A stretch of DNA of 64,000 nt from an uncultured Prevotellaceae bacterium (GTDB lineage Bacteria; Bacteroidota; Bacteroidia; Bacteroidales; Bacteroidaceae), in the NCBI GenBank assembly GCA_902789415.1, contig CADAOD010000004.1, forward strand, positions 30,442 to 94,441, given 5' to 3'. Shown here piece by piece: positions 8,846 through 17,987 of the stretch. Positions within the stretch are counted from its first letter, which is position 1, and every line of letters begins with the position of its first letter. The notes beneath the pieces were generated by a model. The model did no database searches and was not told where the DNA came from. It worked only from the letters and a program-made list of their open reading frames with translations. Made by a program: the position numbers and the translations under genes.

Positions 8846-9165
8846 CCGATAATCAATATAATAGAGGTATATATAAACATATCAGCGGCACGCAACCAGA
8901 AACCATCGGTAAGCAACGTGCCATTAGTGAGGATGGGCTTGGTAGAACCCAAGGCAAAGGTAACCGCCATGATAAGCACAAAGCCCACAGCTACCAGCCA
9001 ACCAATGCGCCCAGCAGGTACACCGTTAACCACATCGCTACCCTTAAGACGATTGCGCAAGCCATGCCATATCGAAAAAGCGGTAACGCCCATGGCAGCA
9101 GCTAATGTGATATACATCAGCCACAGCATCACATCGGCAATAGCAGGCGAAATAAAACTATTCAT
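8806..9165 (-). CDS. small three-helix membrane protein between ExbB and ExbD
   Basis: A 119-residue hydrophobic protein with three likely membrane helices (about residues 10-30, 52-72 and 92-113). I do not recognise a characterised family, although Bacteroidota Ton clusters often carry an extra small membrane protein in this position. It overlaps the ExbB gene by 8 bases upstream and the ExbD gene by 40 bases downstream, so all three are coupled. A role as an accessory subunit of the ExbB/ExbD motor is inference from position only. Confidence 0.75.
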   Translation of the reverse strand: MNSFISPAIADVMLWLMYITLAAAMGVTAFSIWHGLRNRLKGSDVVNGVPAGRIGWLVAVGFVLIMAVTFALGSTKPILTNGTLLTDGFWLRAADMFIYTSIILIIGCFVSAIVSRFRS

Positions 9166-9997
9166 GATGCGCTTGTTTGTAGTCGGAAATCAGGTCGAGC
9201 AGTGTGATGGCTGCCTCTTCCATCTGTGCTGTTAAACGTTCAATCTTAGAGAGGATATAGCTGTAGAACAGCTGCAGTACCAGCGCTACGACGATACCAA
9301 AGATAGTGGTAATCAGCGCCACCTTCATACCCTGAGCTACGATGGTAGGACCAATATCGCCCACCTGCTGAATCTGGTCGAAGGCCATCACCATACCAAT
9401 CACCGTACCCAAGAAACCAAGCGATGGTGCCATGGCGATAAAAAGCTTAATCCACGAGCAACCTTTTTCCAAATTGGCGGTTTGCAGACCACCAAAGTTG
9501 GTAATGCTACGCTCGATGGCATCCATGGGCTGTTTGATGTGCAGCAAACCTTGATAGCACACAGATGCGACGGGTCCGCGGGTGTTACGGCAGAGCGTTT
9601 TTGCACCCTCCACATCATTAGCCTTCAGGCGTTGTTCGATATCGGCCATCAGTTGGTGACTCTTAATCTCACTCAACGTCAGATAGATGATACGCTCGAT
9701 GCAGAATGCCAGACCCAGCACCAGAGCCAGGGCTACCAGCGACATGAAGGCCACGTTACCATCCACAAACTTGGTCTTGAGTTGTTTGTGCAGACCACCA
9801 CCCTCTTCGGCCTCATCACCTGTAATGGCTTCCAACTCGCCATCCATCACAGTCATCGAGTCGGCAGCAGCCACCGAATCAGCAGGTGCTACAGCTGCGC
9901 TCTGAGTACTATCGGGCGTAACTTTTGTCTGAGCCCAACTGGTTTGCGTAAAACAAAGCAAACCTATCAGTGTAAATAGAAATACCAATCGTTTCAT
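9158..9997 (-). CDS. ExbB/TolQ/MotA family proton channel protein
   Basis: A 279-residue protein starting with a signal peptide (cleavage near SWAQ, residue 22) and an acidic, Ala/Asp-rich linker to about residue 70. The ExbB domain follows, with membrane helices near residues 82-102, 185-207 and 222-245. The motif APSLGFLGTVIGMVMAFDQI is the classic TolQ/ExbB signature. It forms the stator that drives TonB using the proton gradient. It is the first gene of a coupled run ExbB - small membrane protein - ExbD - ExbD - Lrp. Confidence 0.93.
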   Translation of the reverse strand: MKRLVFLFTLIGLLCFTQTSWAQTKVTPDSTQSAAVAPADSVAAADSMTVMDGELEAITGDEAEEGGGLHKQLKTKFVDGNVAFMSLVALALVLGLAFCIERIIYLTLSEIKSHQLMADIEQRLKANDVEGAKTLCRNTRGPVASVCYQGLLHIKQPMDAIERSITNFGGLQTANLEKGCSWIKLFIAMAPSLGFLGTVIGMVMAFDQIQQVGDIGPTIVAQGMKVALITTIFGIVVALVLQLFYSYILSKIERLTAQMEEAAITLLDLISDYKQAHHE

Positions 9998-10013
9998 ATC
10001 TATTTCCTAATCC

Positions 10014-10089
10014 GCGGAGAGAACAGGATACCTCGGCACTATGCCTCGGAGCTTTGAATCCTCGTTCTTCCTAGCGGAGAGAACAGGAT
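10014..10089 (-). repeat. 16-bp direct repeat of the tRNA-Ser 3' end
   Basis: The last bases of the tRNA-Ser gene (minus strand ATCCTGTTCTCTCCGC, plus-strand positions 10074-10089) recur exactly at 10014-10029, 60 bases downstream. Duplication of a tRNA 3' end is the usual scar left by a tRNA-integrating element. The spacer holds no gene. Confidence 0.6.
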
Positions 10090-10162
10090 TCGAACCTGCG
10101 AGCCGGTTTTGCCGGCTACACGCTTTCCAGGCGTGCCTCTTCAACCACTCGAGCACCTCTCC
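10075..10162 (-). tRNA. tRNA-Ser (anticodon GGA)
   Basis: An 88-base cloverleaf on the minus strand: acceptor GGAGAGG pairing with TCTCTCC, anticodon loop CTGGAAA with GGA, a long variable arm (AGCCGGCAAAACCGGCT) as expected for serine tRNAs, and T-loop GGTTCGAATCC. No CCA is encoded. It lies between the TatD and ExbB genes in the same direction and shares one base with the TatD stop codon. Confidence 0.95.
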
Positions 10163-10947
10163 TAATTACAAATACTTATATTTAATACGTTCTTACAATT
10201 CTCGTTTGTCACGTTCTCAACCTCTTCTTCGCTTACCTGATAGGCCTCGGCCAACTTCTTCAGCACATAGGCCACAAAGGCAGGCTCGTTCCTTTCGCCA
10301 CGCTTAGGCACTGGGGCCATATAAGGGGCATCAGTCTCCAATACAATACGATCCAAAGGCACCACAGCAGGCAACACCTCAGGCAGATGCGACTTCTTGA
10401 ATGTTGACACACCGCCGATGCCTAACACAAACCTGTCGAACTGCAGCAGTTCCTTGGCCTCGAACTCATTACCCGTAAAGCAGTGGAACACGCCACCTGG
10501 CAACTGGTCCTTATAGCGTTTCAGGATGGCCAACATCTCGTTCTGGGCCTTGCGACAGTGAATCATCAGTGGCAACTGCAACTCGACCGACCACTTGACC
10601 TGCTCCTCAAAAGCCAACAGCTGCTTCTGTTCGAACTCACGACTCCAGTAGAAGTCCAAGCCCACCTCGCCAACAGCAACGGGTTTTTCGCCTTCCTGCA
10701 GGAAGTAGGGCTTTATCTTATCCAGCACCTCCTGCCAATCAGCCTTCACATCCTCAGGATGGAGGCCCAACATGGGATAGCAGTAGTTAGGATAGCGTTT
10801 GCATACGTTGATTACGGTATCGAGCGACTGCAGATTGATGCCTGGCACACCGATGGCTTGCACGCCAGCCTCGCGGGCTCGTGCAATCACCTCGTCGATA
10901 TCCTCAACGAACTCTTCACCATCAATATGACAATGCGTATCTATCAT
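10162..10947 (-). CDS. TatD family metal-dependent DNase/hydrolase
   Basis: A 261-residue TIM-barrel hydrolase. Metal-binding motifs are visible: MIDTHCHID at the start, GEVGLDFYW near residue 92, MIHCRKA near residue 131, FHCFTG near residue 154 and VLETDAPY near residue 203. TatD proteins are 3'-5' exonucleases implicated in DNA repair and quality control. Its length is normal. The start overlaps the stop of the polyprenyl synthase gene by one base and the stop abuts the tRNA-Ser gene, so tRNA processing may begin from a longer transcript. Confidence 0.93.
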   Translation of the reverse strand: MIDTHCHIDGEEFVEDIDEVIARAREAGVQAIGVPGINLQSLDTVINVCKRYPNYCYPMLGLHPEDVKADWQEVLDKIKPYFLQEGEKPVAVGEVGLDFYWSREFEQKQLLAFEEQVKWSVELQLPLMIHCRKAQNEMLAILKRYKDQLPGGVFHCFTGNEFEAKELLQFDRFVLGIGGVSTFKKSHLPEVLPAVVPLDRIVLETDAPYMAPVPKRGERNEPAFVAYVLKKLAEAYQVSEEEVENVTNENCKNVLNISICN

Positions 10948-11921
10948 TAGCTTTGACGTTTCATCATTTCGGCAGCGTAGGCCTTGATCTCAGCCTTACG
11001 CTCGTCGCTAACGCTTACCTTAGCCAGGTAAACCAGACTCTCCTGGTAATACTGCTCAATCTTCTGCTCGCACAACTCACGGATACCAATCTCGTTATAC
11101 AGGTTGGTGACAGCAGCCACCTTCTCGTTGCGGTCGAACTCCTTGGCCTCAACCCACTTGGTCAGTTCGTCGCGCTGGGCAGGGGTAGCACGATTAAAGG
11201 CGTTGATGAGCATGTAAGTCTTCTTGTTCGAGGTAATGTCGCCACCAATGTTCTTACCAAACACAGCGGGGTTACCATACACATCCAGCAGGTCGTCCTG
11301 CAACTGGAAGGCCAAACCTAACTTCTCGCCAAACTTATACATATTCTCGATATCCTCGGCTGGCGCATCGGCCATAATGGCACCTACCTTGCAGGCACAA
11401 GCCAGCAGCACGCTGGTCTTCAGTCGAATCATCTCAATATACTCATCCTCGGTTACATCGTTACGCTTTTCAAACTCTACGTCCAACTGCTGTCCCTCAC
11501 CAATCTCGAGTGTGGTCTGGATAAACACTTTGAATACTGCAGGCAGCTTGGCAGGATCGCAATCTTCTACGCGTTCAAAAGCCTGAAGCAACATGGTATC
11601 GCCGGACAAGATGGCACGGTTGGCATCCCACTTCTTGTGTACAGTCTCGTGTCCACGACGCATATCAGCGTTATCCATCAGGTCGTCGTGCAGCAGAGTA
11701 AAGTTGTGGTAGGTCTCCAGTCCGAGCGCCTGAGACATAATGCTCAGCGGATCGTCTTTATAGAGATTATACGCCAACATCGTAAGTACTGGGCGCACAC
11801 GTTTGCCACCAATAGACAGTACATACTTGATGGGATCGTACAACGAGGCTGGCTGACGATCGTAAACCAGATTATCGAGAGCCTCATTCACTTTCTTCAG
11901 TAAATCTTCTGATGTATACAT
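10947..11921 (-). CDS. all-trans polyprenyl diphosphate synthase
   Basis: A 324-residue prenyltransferase of the E-type. It carries GGKRVRP near residue 34, the first aspartate-rich motif DDLMD near residue 79 and the second one QDDLLD near residue 207. It adds isopentenyl diphosphate units to an allylic primer, probably to make the side chain of menaquinone, although chain length cannot be read safely from the sequence. Start and stop abut its neighbours TonB (5 bases away) and TatD (1-base overlap), which points to one transcript. Confidence 0.93.
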   Translation of the reverse strand: MYTSEDLLKKVNEALDNLVYDRQPASLYDPIKYVLSIGGKRVRPVLTMLAYNLYKDDPLSIMSQALGLETYHNFTLLHDDLMDNADMRRGHETVHKKWDANRAILSGDTMLLQAFERVEDCDPAKLPAVFKVFIQTTLEIGEGQQLDVEFEKRNDVTEDEYIEMIRLKTSVLLACACKVGAIMADAPAEDIENMYKFGEKLGLAFQLQDDLLDVYGNPAVFGKNIGGDITSNKKTYMLINAFNRATPAQRDELTKWVEAKEFDRNEKVAAVTNLYNEIGIRELCEQKIEQYYQESLVYLAKVSVSDERKAEIKAYAAEMMKRQS

Positions 11922-11926
11922 ATCTT

Positions 11927-12622
11927 TTATAAATTAAATACAATTGGAATACATACCATGGTGCGGCAGGGCTTGGCATTCATCATACCGGCCTTCCACT
12001 GTGGCATGAGTTTCAGTACACGCATCACTTCGGCGTCGCAGGCAGGCTCCAAGGGCTGTACCACCCGCAGGTCGCTCAGCGAGCCATCCTTGTTCACAAC
12101 AAACTGTGCCACCACACGCCCCTTTATTTTTCGTTGCTGGGCCGAGGGAGGGTATTTCAGGTTCTGCGTGAGCCATTTCATAAACTCGACGGCACCACCA
12201 GGAAACTGCGGCAGGTCTTCAACCACACGGAAGTCGATGGGTTCGTCGTACATATCCACCACCTGAGGCTTCTCTTCGGCAGCCTTCTCGGTAGGTTCTT
12301 CTTGTTCGGTCTCGTCCTGCAGGATGGGTTCGGGAGGCAGCTCCACATCGTTATCCACCAAGTGCAGCTGCTCGCTCTCCTGTTTCTCAACTTTCTTTTC
12401 CTGAGGCATCATCATCGGCACTTCGTCCTTATCACGCTTCAGGGGCGAGAGTTCTACCTCGGCTTCCAGACTGTCATCATCGTCAAACAACGCCCAGCTG
12501 GAGTCGCCACTGTTCCACTCGAGCAGTACAAACAGCGTGGCCAGCACCACAATCAGTCCCAGCAGGAACCCTTGTGTGCGTTTCTGTTCCAAATCCGCTT
12601 CACTACTCTTCTTGATTTCCAT
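11927..12622 (-). CDS. TonB energy transducer
   Basis: A 231-residue protein with a short cytoplasmic N-terminus, one membrane helix near residues 18-38, an acidic and Pro/Glu-rich linker (about 50-125) and a C-terminal TonB_C domain. That domain contains KYPPSAQQRKIKGRVVAQF and the Val-Asn-Lys-Asp-Gly segment typical of Bacteroidota TonB proteins. It crosses the periplasm and pulls on SusC-type receptors using energy from ExbB/ExbD, which are encoded in the same minus-strand cluster. A -7 box lies 22 bases upstream. Confidence 0.93.
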   Translation of the reverse strand: MEIKKSSEADLEQKRTQGFLLGLIVVLATLFVLLEWNSGDSSWALFDDDDSLEAEVELSPLKRDKDEVPMMMPQEKKVEKQESEQLHLVDNDVELPPEPILQDETEQEEPTEKAAEEKPQVVDMYDEPIDFRVVEDLPQFPGGAVEFMKWLTQNLKYPPSAQQRKIKGRVVAQFVVNKDGSLSDLRVVQPLEPACDAEVMRVLKLMPQWKAGMMNAKPCRTMVCIPIVFNL

Positions 12623-12644
12623 CTACAGTTTCCTTAAACCGAGT

Positions 12645-12653
12645 GCAAAGATA
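12645..12653 (-). promoter_or_regulatory. -7 box for the tonB-led cluster
   Basis: The minus strand reads TATCTTTGC, 22 bases before the TonB start codon. Confidence 0.65.
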
Positions 12654-12696
12654 GTATTTTTTTCTGTATAAATAGATATATATTAAGTTTTTTTGC

Positions 12697-12705
12697 TAAC
12701 TTTGC
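12697..12705 (+). promoter_or_regulatory. -7 box for porQ-cmk
   Basis: TAACTTTGC lies 16 bases before the porQ start, followed by the ribosome-binding-like AGGAG at 12715-12719. It is divergent from the TonB promoter. Confidence 0.65.
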
Positions 12706-12721
12706 GACCAAATTAGGAGAA

Positions 12722-13672
12722 ATGAACATCAGAAACGTCGTTATCACCACCCTACTCACGTTTTACATCTGTACCAGCACGGCACAGGAGAGTAAGACCG
12801 TGTACAATTTTCTGCGATTGCCCATGAGTGCGCATGCTGCAGCATTGGGTGGCGAGAACATCACACTGACAGATGACGACGCCACACAACTGTTTCATAA
12901 TCCGGCCCTTATCAGCGGTGTGACCGACAAGACACTGAACCTGAATTACATGACGTATATGGAGGGTGCCAAGACCGTCAGTGCCTCGTTTGTACGCTTA
13001 TCAGGCGAACGTGCCTCGTGGGGTGTATCGGCACAACTGATGGATTACGGAAGCATCAAGCAGACCTCGATAACCAACGAGGACTTAGGCGATTTCACCG
13101 CCCGCGATATTGCTATCGGCGGTACGTTTGCCTACGAGCTTACTGAACGTATCAGTGGTGGTATCACTGCCAAGTTCATCACCTCAACCATTGCAGGTTA
13201 CAACTCGTTAGGCGTGGGTGTAGATTTAGGTTTGAACTATCTTGACGTGGCGCATGGCTGGAGTCTTTCGGCTGTTGCACGTAACTTAGGCGGACAGATA
13301 AAGGCTTACGACGATGAGTTTGAACGCATTCCCTTCGATCTGCAGGTGGGTGCCAGCAAACGTTTACAAAACTCACCCCTGCGTTTCCACGCAACCATGA
13401 GTCGACTCACTGACTGGAGCGAAGGTATCGGCCGCCACTTAGCCATCGGAGCCGATGTTCTGTTAGGCGAGAACATCTACCTGGCAGCAGGTTATAACTT
13501 CCGCAAAGCCAGCGAGATGAAGATTACCGACAGCGAAGGCTCGTCGGCCCACGGCGCTGGTCTCACCTTAGGTGCAGGTCTCTCGCTGCAGCGTTTCAAG
13601 CTCCACTTAGGCTGGGGTAAATATCATGTCAGCACATCATCGCTAATTATTAATATATCATACACATTATGA
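12722..13672 (+). CDS. porQ: type IX secretion system PorQ-family protein
   Basis: A 316-residue outer-membrane barrel protein with a signal peptide ending near residue 20 (STAQ). The opening [24 protein letters not shown] and the later FHNPALIS are typical of PorQ/PorV-like proteins. PorQ acts with the type IX secretion machinery that exports and anchors surface proteins in Bacteroidota. It overlaps the cmk start by 4 bases (ATGA). I see no other T9SS genes in the window, so a working system must be encoded elsewhere or this is a lone family member. Confidence 0.85.
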   Translation: MNIRNVVITTLLTFYICTSTAQESKTVYNFLRLPMSAHAAALGGENITLTDDDATQLFHNPALISGVTDKTLNLNYMTYMEGAKTVSASFVRLSGERASWGVSAQLMDYGSIKQTSITNEDLGDFTARDIAIGGTFAYELTERISGGITAKFITSTIAGYNSLGVGVDLGLNYLDVAHGWSLSAVARNLGGQIKAYDDEFERIPFDLQVGASKRLQNSPLRFHATMSRLTDWSEGIGRHLAIGADVLLGENIYLAAGYNFRKASEMKITDSEGSSAHGAGLTLGAGLSLQRFKLHLGWGKYHVSTSSLIINISYTL

Positions 13673-14361
13673 AGAAGATAACAATTGCAATCGATGGCCA
13701 CAGCTCGTGCGGTAAAAGCACGATGGCCAAGGACCTGGCCCGCGAGGTGGGCTATGTATATGTTGATACAGGTGCCATGTATCGCAGCGTAACACTCTAC
13801 GCCCTGCGCCACAACCTGTTTAATGCCGATGGCAGCGTAAAAACAGTCGAACTGGAGCAGCAGATGCCACAGATACAGATTTCGTTCAAGTTCAATGCCG
13901 AGACTGGTCGCCCCGACACCTATCTTAATGGAGAGTGTGTTGAGAAGGAAATCCGCAGTTTGGAGGTAAGCAGTCATGTAAGTCCCATTGCAGCCGTAGG
14001 TTTTGTACGTACCGCCATGGTAGCCCAGCAGCAGCAGATGGGTAAGGACAAGGGCGTAGTGATGGACGGTCGCGACATTGGTACCACGGTATTCCCCGAT
14101 GCCGAACTGAAGATTTTTGTGACTGCATCGGCCGAGGTTCGTGCCCAGCGCCGTTTTGACGAGCTGAAAGCCAAGGGCATGCCTGCCGATTTCGATGATA
14201 TCCTGAAGAACGTACAGGAGCGCGATTATATCGATTCACATCGTGAGGTAAGTCCGCTGCGTAAAGCCGACGATGCCATCGAACTCGACAACAGTCACAT
14301 GACCATTCCTGAGCAGAAACAGTGGTTGATGGACCGTTTTAAGGAGAAAATAGAGCAATAA
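13669..14361 (+). CDS. cmk: cytidylate kinase
   Basis: A 230-residue nucleoside monophosphate kinase that converts CMP/dCMP to the diphosphates. The P-loop is GHSSCGKST near residue 10; DTGAMYR near residue 34 and the Cmk-specific [13 protein letters not shown] near residue 126 are visible, together with the LID-region arginines (AQRRFDEL). Length is normal for the family. It is coupled to porQ by an ATGA overlap; the following FadL-like gene has its own promoter. Confidence 0.96.
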   Translation: MKKITIAIDGHSSCGKSTMAKDLAREVGYVYVDTGAMYRSVTLYALRHNLFNADGSVKTVELEQQMPQIQISFKFNAETGRPDTYLNGECVEKEIRSLEVSSHVSPIAAVGFVRTAMVAQQQQMGKDKGVVMDGRDIGTTVFPDAELKIFVTASAEVRAQRRFDELKAKGMPADFDDILKNVQERDYIDSHREVSPLRKADDAIELDNSHMTIPEQKQWLMDRFKEKIEQ

Positions 14362-14417
14362 TTGTTCTTTTTCTGCGTTTTTCTCATCATTTTTTCGCTT
14401 CTTTTGTATATTTTTGC

Positions 14418-14426
14418 TATCTTTGC
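14418..14426 (+). promoter_or_regulatory. -7 box for the FadL-like gene
   Basis: TATCTTTGC sits 29 bases before the chosen ATG, with TTTG at 14403-14406 as a possible -33 element. It excludes the earlier in-frame start at 14414. Confidence 0.65.
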
Positions 14427-14455
14427 TGCCGAATTTCATTAGAATCACAGAAAAA

Positions 14456-15784
14456 ATGATGAGAAAACTGTTTATTTCGGCTTTATTGGCAGTAGCCACA
14501 ACAGCCACCGTCCACGCTGGTGGACTAATGACCAACACAAACTATCACATAGCTTTCGATCGTATGTTCGCACGCGGCGCATCTACCGAAATCGATGCAG
14601 CCTACAGTAACCCTGCCGGATTGGCATGGGGGCACGAGGGTTTTCAGTTCTCACTGAACTTCCAGAAGCCTTGGCAGAATCGCGACATCGAGGCAGTAAC
14701 AACAGCTGGCAACCAGAAGTTCGAGGGAAAGGCCTCGGCTCCTATCGTACCAGCCTTGTTTGCATCATATAAGAAAGGTAACTGGGCCTTCTCTACCATG
14801 ATTGGTATCGTAGGTAGTGGCGGTTTTGTAGAGTACAAAGAGGGTGTTCCCATGTTCAACATGCTGGTACAGGGCATGCTCGGCCAGATGAACATCGCCC
14901 CAACAACATACAAGATTGACTCTGAGATGAAGGGAAAGCAGTACATCTATGGTGGACAGTTCAACATCACTCGCAAGGTAAACGACAACTTCTCGGCAGC
15001 TATCGGTTTGCGTGCCAACTACTACGACGGTTACTATCGCGGACATGTACTGGCTAACGGTCATGCACAGATGGGCGACCTGACTACACTTCAGCTCGAC
15101 GTGGATCAGCGCGGCTGGGGCTTTGCACCTATCGTAAGTTTCGACTACCACAACGGTCCGCTCACCATTGGTGCCCGCTACGAGTTCCGTACTAAGATTG
15201 AGACCGAGAACAAGACCAACACCTTGAATGCAGGTCTTGGCGCCACCCTTCAGAGCTACCTGGCAGCTAACAATCCTGCAGCCCTACAGCAGATTGCCAC
15301 CACCCTTGGCACCTACACAGCCGAATACCAGGACGGTGTAAAGACCCGCTACGATATGCCATCGCTGTTTGTAGCTGCTGTAGGCTACGAGTTCTCAAAG
15401 AAGTTGCGAGGCGCACTGGAGTACCACTTCTTTGACGACAAGCATGCCAAGATGGCTAACGACCGCCAGAAGGAACTTACACATGGCACTCACGAAATCT
15501 TAGCAGGTGTAGAGTACGACATCAACGATAAGTTCACCATCAGTTGCGGTGGTCAGCGTACCGACTACGGTTTGTCTGACAATTATCAGAAGGACACATC
15601 GTTTGCCTGCGACAGCTACAGTGTTGGTTGCGGTGGCGCCTGGAACATCAACGACAAGATGCGCCTGAATGTGAGTTACTTCTGCACACTCTACAGCGAC
15701 TACACCAAAGCTACCAGCTATGGTTCGGAAATTTACAGCCGCACCAACCATGTGATTGGTGTAGGTTTAGATTATAAATTCTAA
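14456..15784 (+). CDS. OmpP1/FadL-type outer-membrane transport protein
   Basis: A secreted barrel protein of about 442 residues. The signal peptide ends near VHAG. The mature N-terminus (GGLMTNTNYHIAFDRMFARG) with a SNPAGLAW segment soon after is typical of FadL-like proteins, which carry hydrophobic compounds across the outer membrane. The sequence ends in ...GVGLDYKF, with the terminal Phe of outer-membrane barrels. I chose the ATG at 14456 (or 14459, giving MRKLF) because an in-frame ATG at 14414 would lie upstream of the promoter's -7 box. Confidence 0.85.
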   Translation: MMRKLFISALLAVATTATVHAGGLMTNTNYHIAFDRMFARGASTEIDAAYSNPAGLAWGHEGFQFSLNFQKPWQNRDIEAVTTAGNQKFEGKASAPIVPALFASYKKGNWAFSTMIGIVGSGGFVEYKEGVPMFNMLVQGMLGQMNIAPTTYKIDSEMKGKQYIYGGQFNITRKVNDNFSAAIGLRANYYDGYYRGHVLANGHAQMGDLTTLQLDVDQRGWGFAPIVSFDYHNGPLTIGARYEFRTKIETENKTNTLNAGLGATLQSYLAANNPAALQQIATTLGTYTAEYQDGVKTRYDMPSLFVAAVGYEFSKKLRGALEYHFFDDKHAKMANDRQKELTHGTHEILAGVEYDINDKFTISCGGQRTDYGLSDNYQKDTSFACDSYSVGCGGAWNINDKMRLNVSYFCTLYSDYTKATSYGSEIYSRTNHVIGVGLDYKF

Positions 15785-15793
15785 ATATCAAAT

Positions 15794-16201
15794 TCAATCT
15801 CTAATTTCACCGAGCGGGATCATCACAAAATCACGCTCAAACATCAGAGGGTGGGGAATCTGCAAGTCGGGTTCATCCACCCTCAGATCGTCATATAGCA
15901 GAATGTCTATATCTATCAGGCGGTCGGCATAATGACCGTTTACCGACTTATGTGTGCGCCCTAACTCGCGCTCAATCTTCTGGGTGGCGCGCAGCACCTG
16001 GCGGGGCGTTAGTGTGGTTTCGCAAAGCACGCAGGCATTCACAAACAAGTTATCCGACTCGAACCCCCATGGCTTGGTTTCGAGGAACGACGATTTACGC
16101 AGAACCTCGCCCACCCGTTCGCCTATTAAGCGAATGGCCTGAGCGAGGTTATCTTTACGATCGCCGAGATTACTTCCCAGTGATAAATATACTTGATGCA
16201 T
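15794..16201 (-). CDS. folK: 2-amino-4-hydroxy-6-hydroxymethyldihydropteridine diphosphokinase
   Basis: A 135-residue HPPK that transfers diphosphate from ATP to the pterin in folate synthesis. Motifs: YLSLGSNLGDR at the N-terminus, ETKPWGF near residue 40, and the catalytic block RLIDIDILLYDD near residue 95 followed by IPHPLMFERDFVMIPL. The start at 16201 overlaps the queA stop (TAATG), which is a better start than in-frame codons further upstream that lie inside queA. GTP cyclohydrolase, which begins this pathway, is encoded at 38.5 kb. Confidence 0.95.
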   Translation of the reverse strand: MHQVYLSLGSNLGDRKDNLAQAIRLIGERVGEVLRKSSFLETKPWGFESDNLFVNACVLCETTLTPRQVLRATQKIERELGRTHKSVNGHYADRLIDIDILLYDDLRVDEPDLQIPHPLMFERDFVMIPLGEIRD

Positions 16202-17265
16202 TAATCGTCGAGCATCAACAGGGCATCGCCATAACAACCAAACTTGTAGTCCTCCTTCAGCGCACGCTGATAGCCCTCGTACAGCAGGTCGTAACCAACG
16301 AACGAAGCCTCGGTCATCATCATAGGCGACTCTGGGTGATAGAAATTACCAATCAGAGCGTTACACAGTCCGAACTCGTATGGAGGGAAGATAAACTTGT
16401 TGGTCCAGCCCTCAAACTCCTTCAGCATACCATCGGTACCTACAGCACTCTCGGTAGCACGGGCAGTGCTCACACCTACGCAGCACACACGGTGTCCGTT
16501 CTCCTTGGCCTTGTTTACAATCTCACAAGCCTCGGCAGGGATAAACATCTGCTCGCTCGACATCTTGTGCTTGGTCAGGTCCTCAACCTCGATAGCATCA
16601 AAGTTACCCAGACCGCAGTGCAGAGTGATAAAGGCAAAGTTAATACCCTTAATCTCCATACGCTTCATCAGCTCGCGGCTGAAGTGCAAGCCAGTGGCAG
16701 GCGCAGTAACAGCACCCTCGTTCTTAGCGTAGATGGTCTGGAAGTTAGTCATATCCTCCTCGGTAGCAGGACGACGGTCGATAATGTAGCGTGGCAGTGG
16801 AGCCTCGCCCAAACCGAACAGCATCTGCTTGAATTCATCGTGTGGACAGTCGTAGAGGAAACGCAGCGTACGGCCACGGCTGGTGGTGTTATCAATCACC
16901 TCAGCCACCATAGGACCATCTTCCTCGAAAAAGAGTTTGTTGCCGATACGAATCTTACGGGCAGGCTCTACAAGCACATCCCACAAGCGCTGGTCGGCAT
17001 TAAGCTCGCGCAGCAAGAACACCTCAATCTTGGCATCGGTCTTCTCCTTGGTACCGTACAAACGGGCAGGGAACACCTTGGTGTCGTTGAAGATGAATGC
17101 ATCGTCCTCGTCAAAGTAGTCGAGGATGTTACGGAAGTCGAGACCTGTCTCGATTCGCTTACTCTTACGATGCAACACCATCAGCTTACACTCGTCGCGA
17201 TGGAATGGTGGCTCGAGTGCAATCTGTTCTTCAGGTAACTTAAACTTAAACTGTGATAACTTCAT
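16201..17265 (-). CDS. queA: S-adenosylmethionine:tRNA ribosyltransferase-isomerase
   Basis: A 354-residue enzyme of queuosine synthesis: it moves the ribosyl part of SAM onto 7-aminomethyl-7-deazaguanine in the tRNA anticodon. Family marks are FKLPEEQIALEP at the N-terminus, DYFDEDDAFIFNDTKVFPARLYG, and the central GAVTAPATGLHF and LHCGLGNF. Length is normal. It is coupled to folK downstream by a one-base overlap. The gap to truB upstream consists of a short repeat that also encodes the last TruB residues. Confidence 0.96.
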   Translation of the reverse strand: MKLSQFKFKLPEEQIALEPPFHRDECKLMVLHRKSKRIETGLDFRNILDYFDEDDAFIFNDTKVFPARLYGTKEKTDAKIEVFLLRELNADQRLWDVLVEPARKIRIGNKLFFEEDGPMVAEVIDNTTSRGRTLRFLYDCPHDEFKQMLFGLGEAPLPRYIIDRRPATEEDMTNFQTIYAKNEGAVTAPATGLHFSRELMKRMEIKGINFAFITLHCGLGNFDAIEVEDLTKHKMSSEQMFIPAEACEIVNKAKENGHRVCCVGVSTARATESAVGTDGMLKEFEGWTNKFIFPPYEFGLCNALIGNFYHPESPMMMTEASFVGYDLLYEGYQRALKEDYKFGCYGDALLMLDD

Positions 17266-17300
17266 ATTTTAATGTTTAATCTTTAATCATTAATGTTCAA
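17266..17300 (-). repeat. ATTAA-type heptamer repeat between truB and queA
   Basis: On the minus strand units ATTAATG, ATTAAAG, ATTAAAC and ATTAAAA follow one another from inside the truB 3' end to the queA start. The unit length is 7. The truB stop codon and its last residues (LNIND) lie in the repeat. Confidence 0.75.
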
Positions 17301-17987
17301 TTTCTCCTCCAGCCAGGCAGGGAACTCATCGAATGTAAGACAGTCCTCCAGTCTGACGTCGCCCACGCGGGTACGGCACAGAGCAGTAAGATGTGCGCCA
17401 CTGCCGAGAGCCTCGCCAATGTCGCGGGCCAGCGAGCGGATGTAGGTACCTTTACCGCATCCCACACGAATCTGCAGCTGCATCTTTTCGGGGTCGAAAT
17501 CAATGATTTCTATCTCATCGATATGCACGGGCTTCTCGGCCAACTGATGGTCGCTACCCTGACGAGCCAACTCGTAGGCACGATCGCCACCTACCTTACA
17601 GGCCGAAAACAGTGGTGGGCGCTGCATAATATCGCCCACAAACTTTGGGAGTGTCTGCTCTATCAGCTCGCGAGTGATATGCGCTGTGGGGTAACTAGCA
17701 TCCACCTCATGCTCCAAGTCGTAGCTGGGAGTGGTAGCACCCAACTGCAGAGTAGCAGTGTATTCTTTCGAGTGCTTCTGCAACTCCTCAATCTGCTTGG
17801 TGGCCTTACCGGTGCACAGCACCAACACGCCAGTAGCCAAGGGGTCGAGCGTACCCGCATGTCCCATTTTCACACGTTTCACATGCAGTCGCTTGCTCAG
17901 CACATAACGGATATGCGCCAAGGCCCCGAAACTGCTCATGCGATAGGGCTTGTTGATATAGATATATGCGCCTTCCTGAAAATTCAT
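17283..17987 (-). CDS. truB: tRNA pseudouridine(55) synthase
   Basis: A protein of about 234 residues that makes pseudouridine 55 in the tRNA T-loop. The catalytic Asp lies in [16 protein letters not shown] near residue 45; [20 protein letters not shown] and [18 protein letters not shown] are also typical. The start at 17987 overlaps the uppP stop as ATGA; in-frame codons upstream lie inside uppP and are less likely. The last residues, LNIND, are encoded by an intergenic-type heptamer repeat. Confidence 0.95.
   Translation of the reverse strand: MNFQEGAYIYINKPYRMSSFGALAHIRYVLSKRLHVKRVKMGHAGTLDPLATGVLVLCTGKATKQIEELQKHSKEYTATLQLGATTPSYDLEHEVDASYPTAHITRELIEQTLPKFVGDIMQRPPLFSACKVGGDRAYELARQGSDHQLAEKPVHIDEIEIIDFDPEKMQLQIRVGCGKGTYIRSLARDIGEALGSGAHLTALCRTRVGDVRLEDCLTFDEFPAWLEEKLNIND

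Noticed and set aside
15952-17238. Open frame of 428 codons on the plus strand
   Set aside because: It is antisense to folK and queA, both clearly recognised. The translation has no family features.
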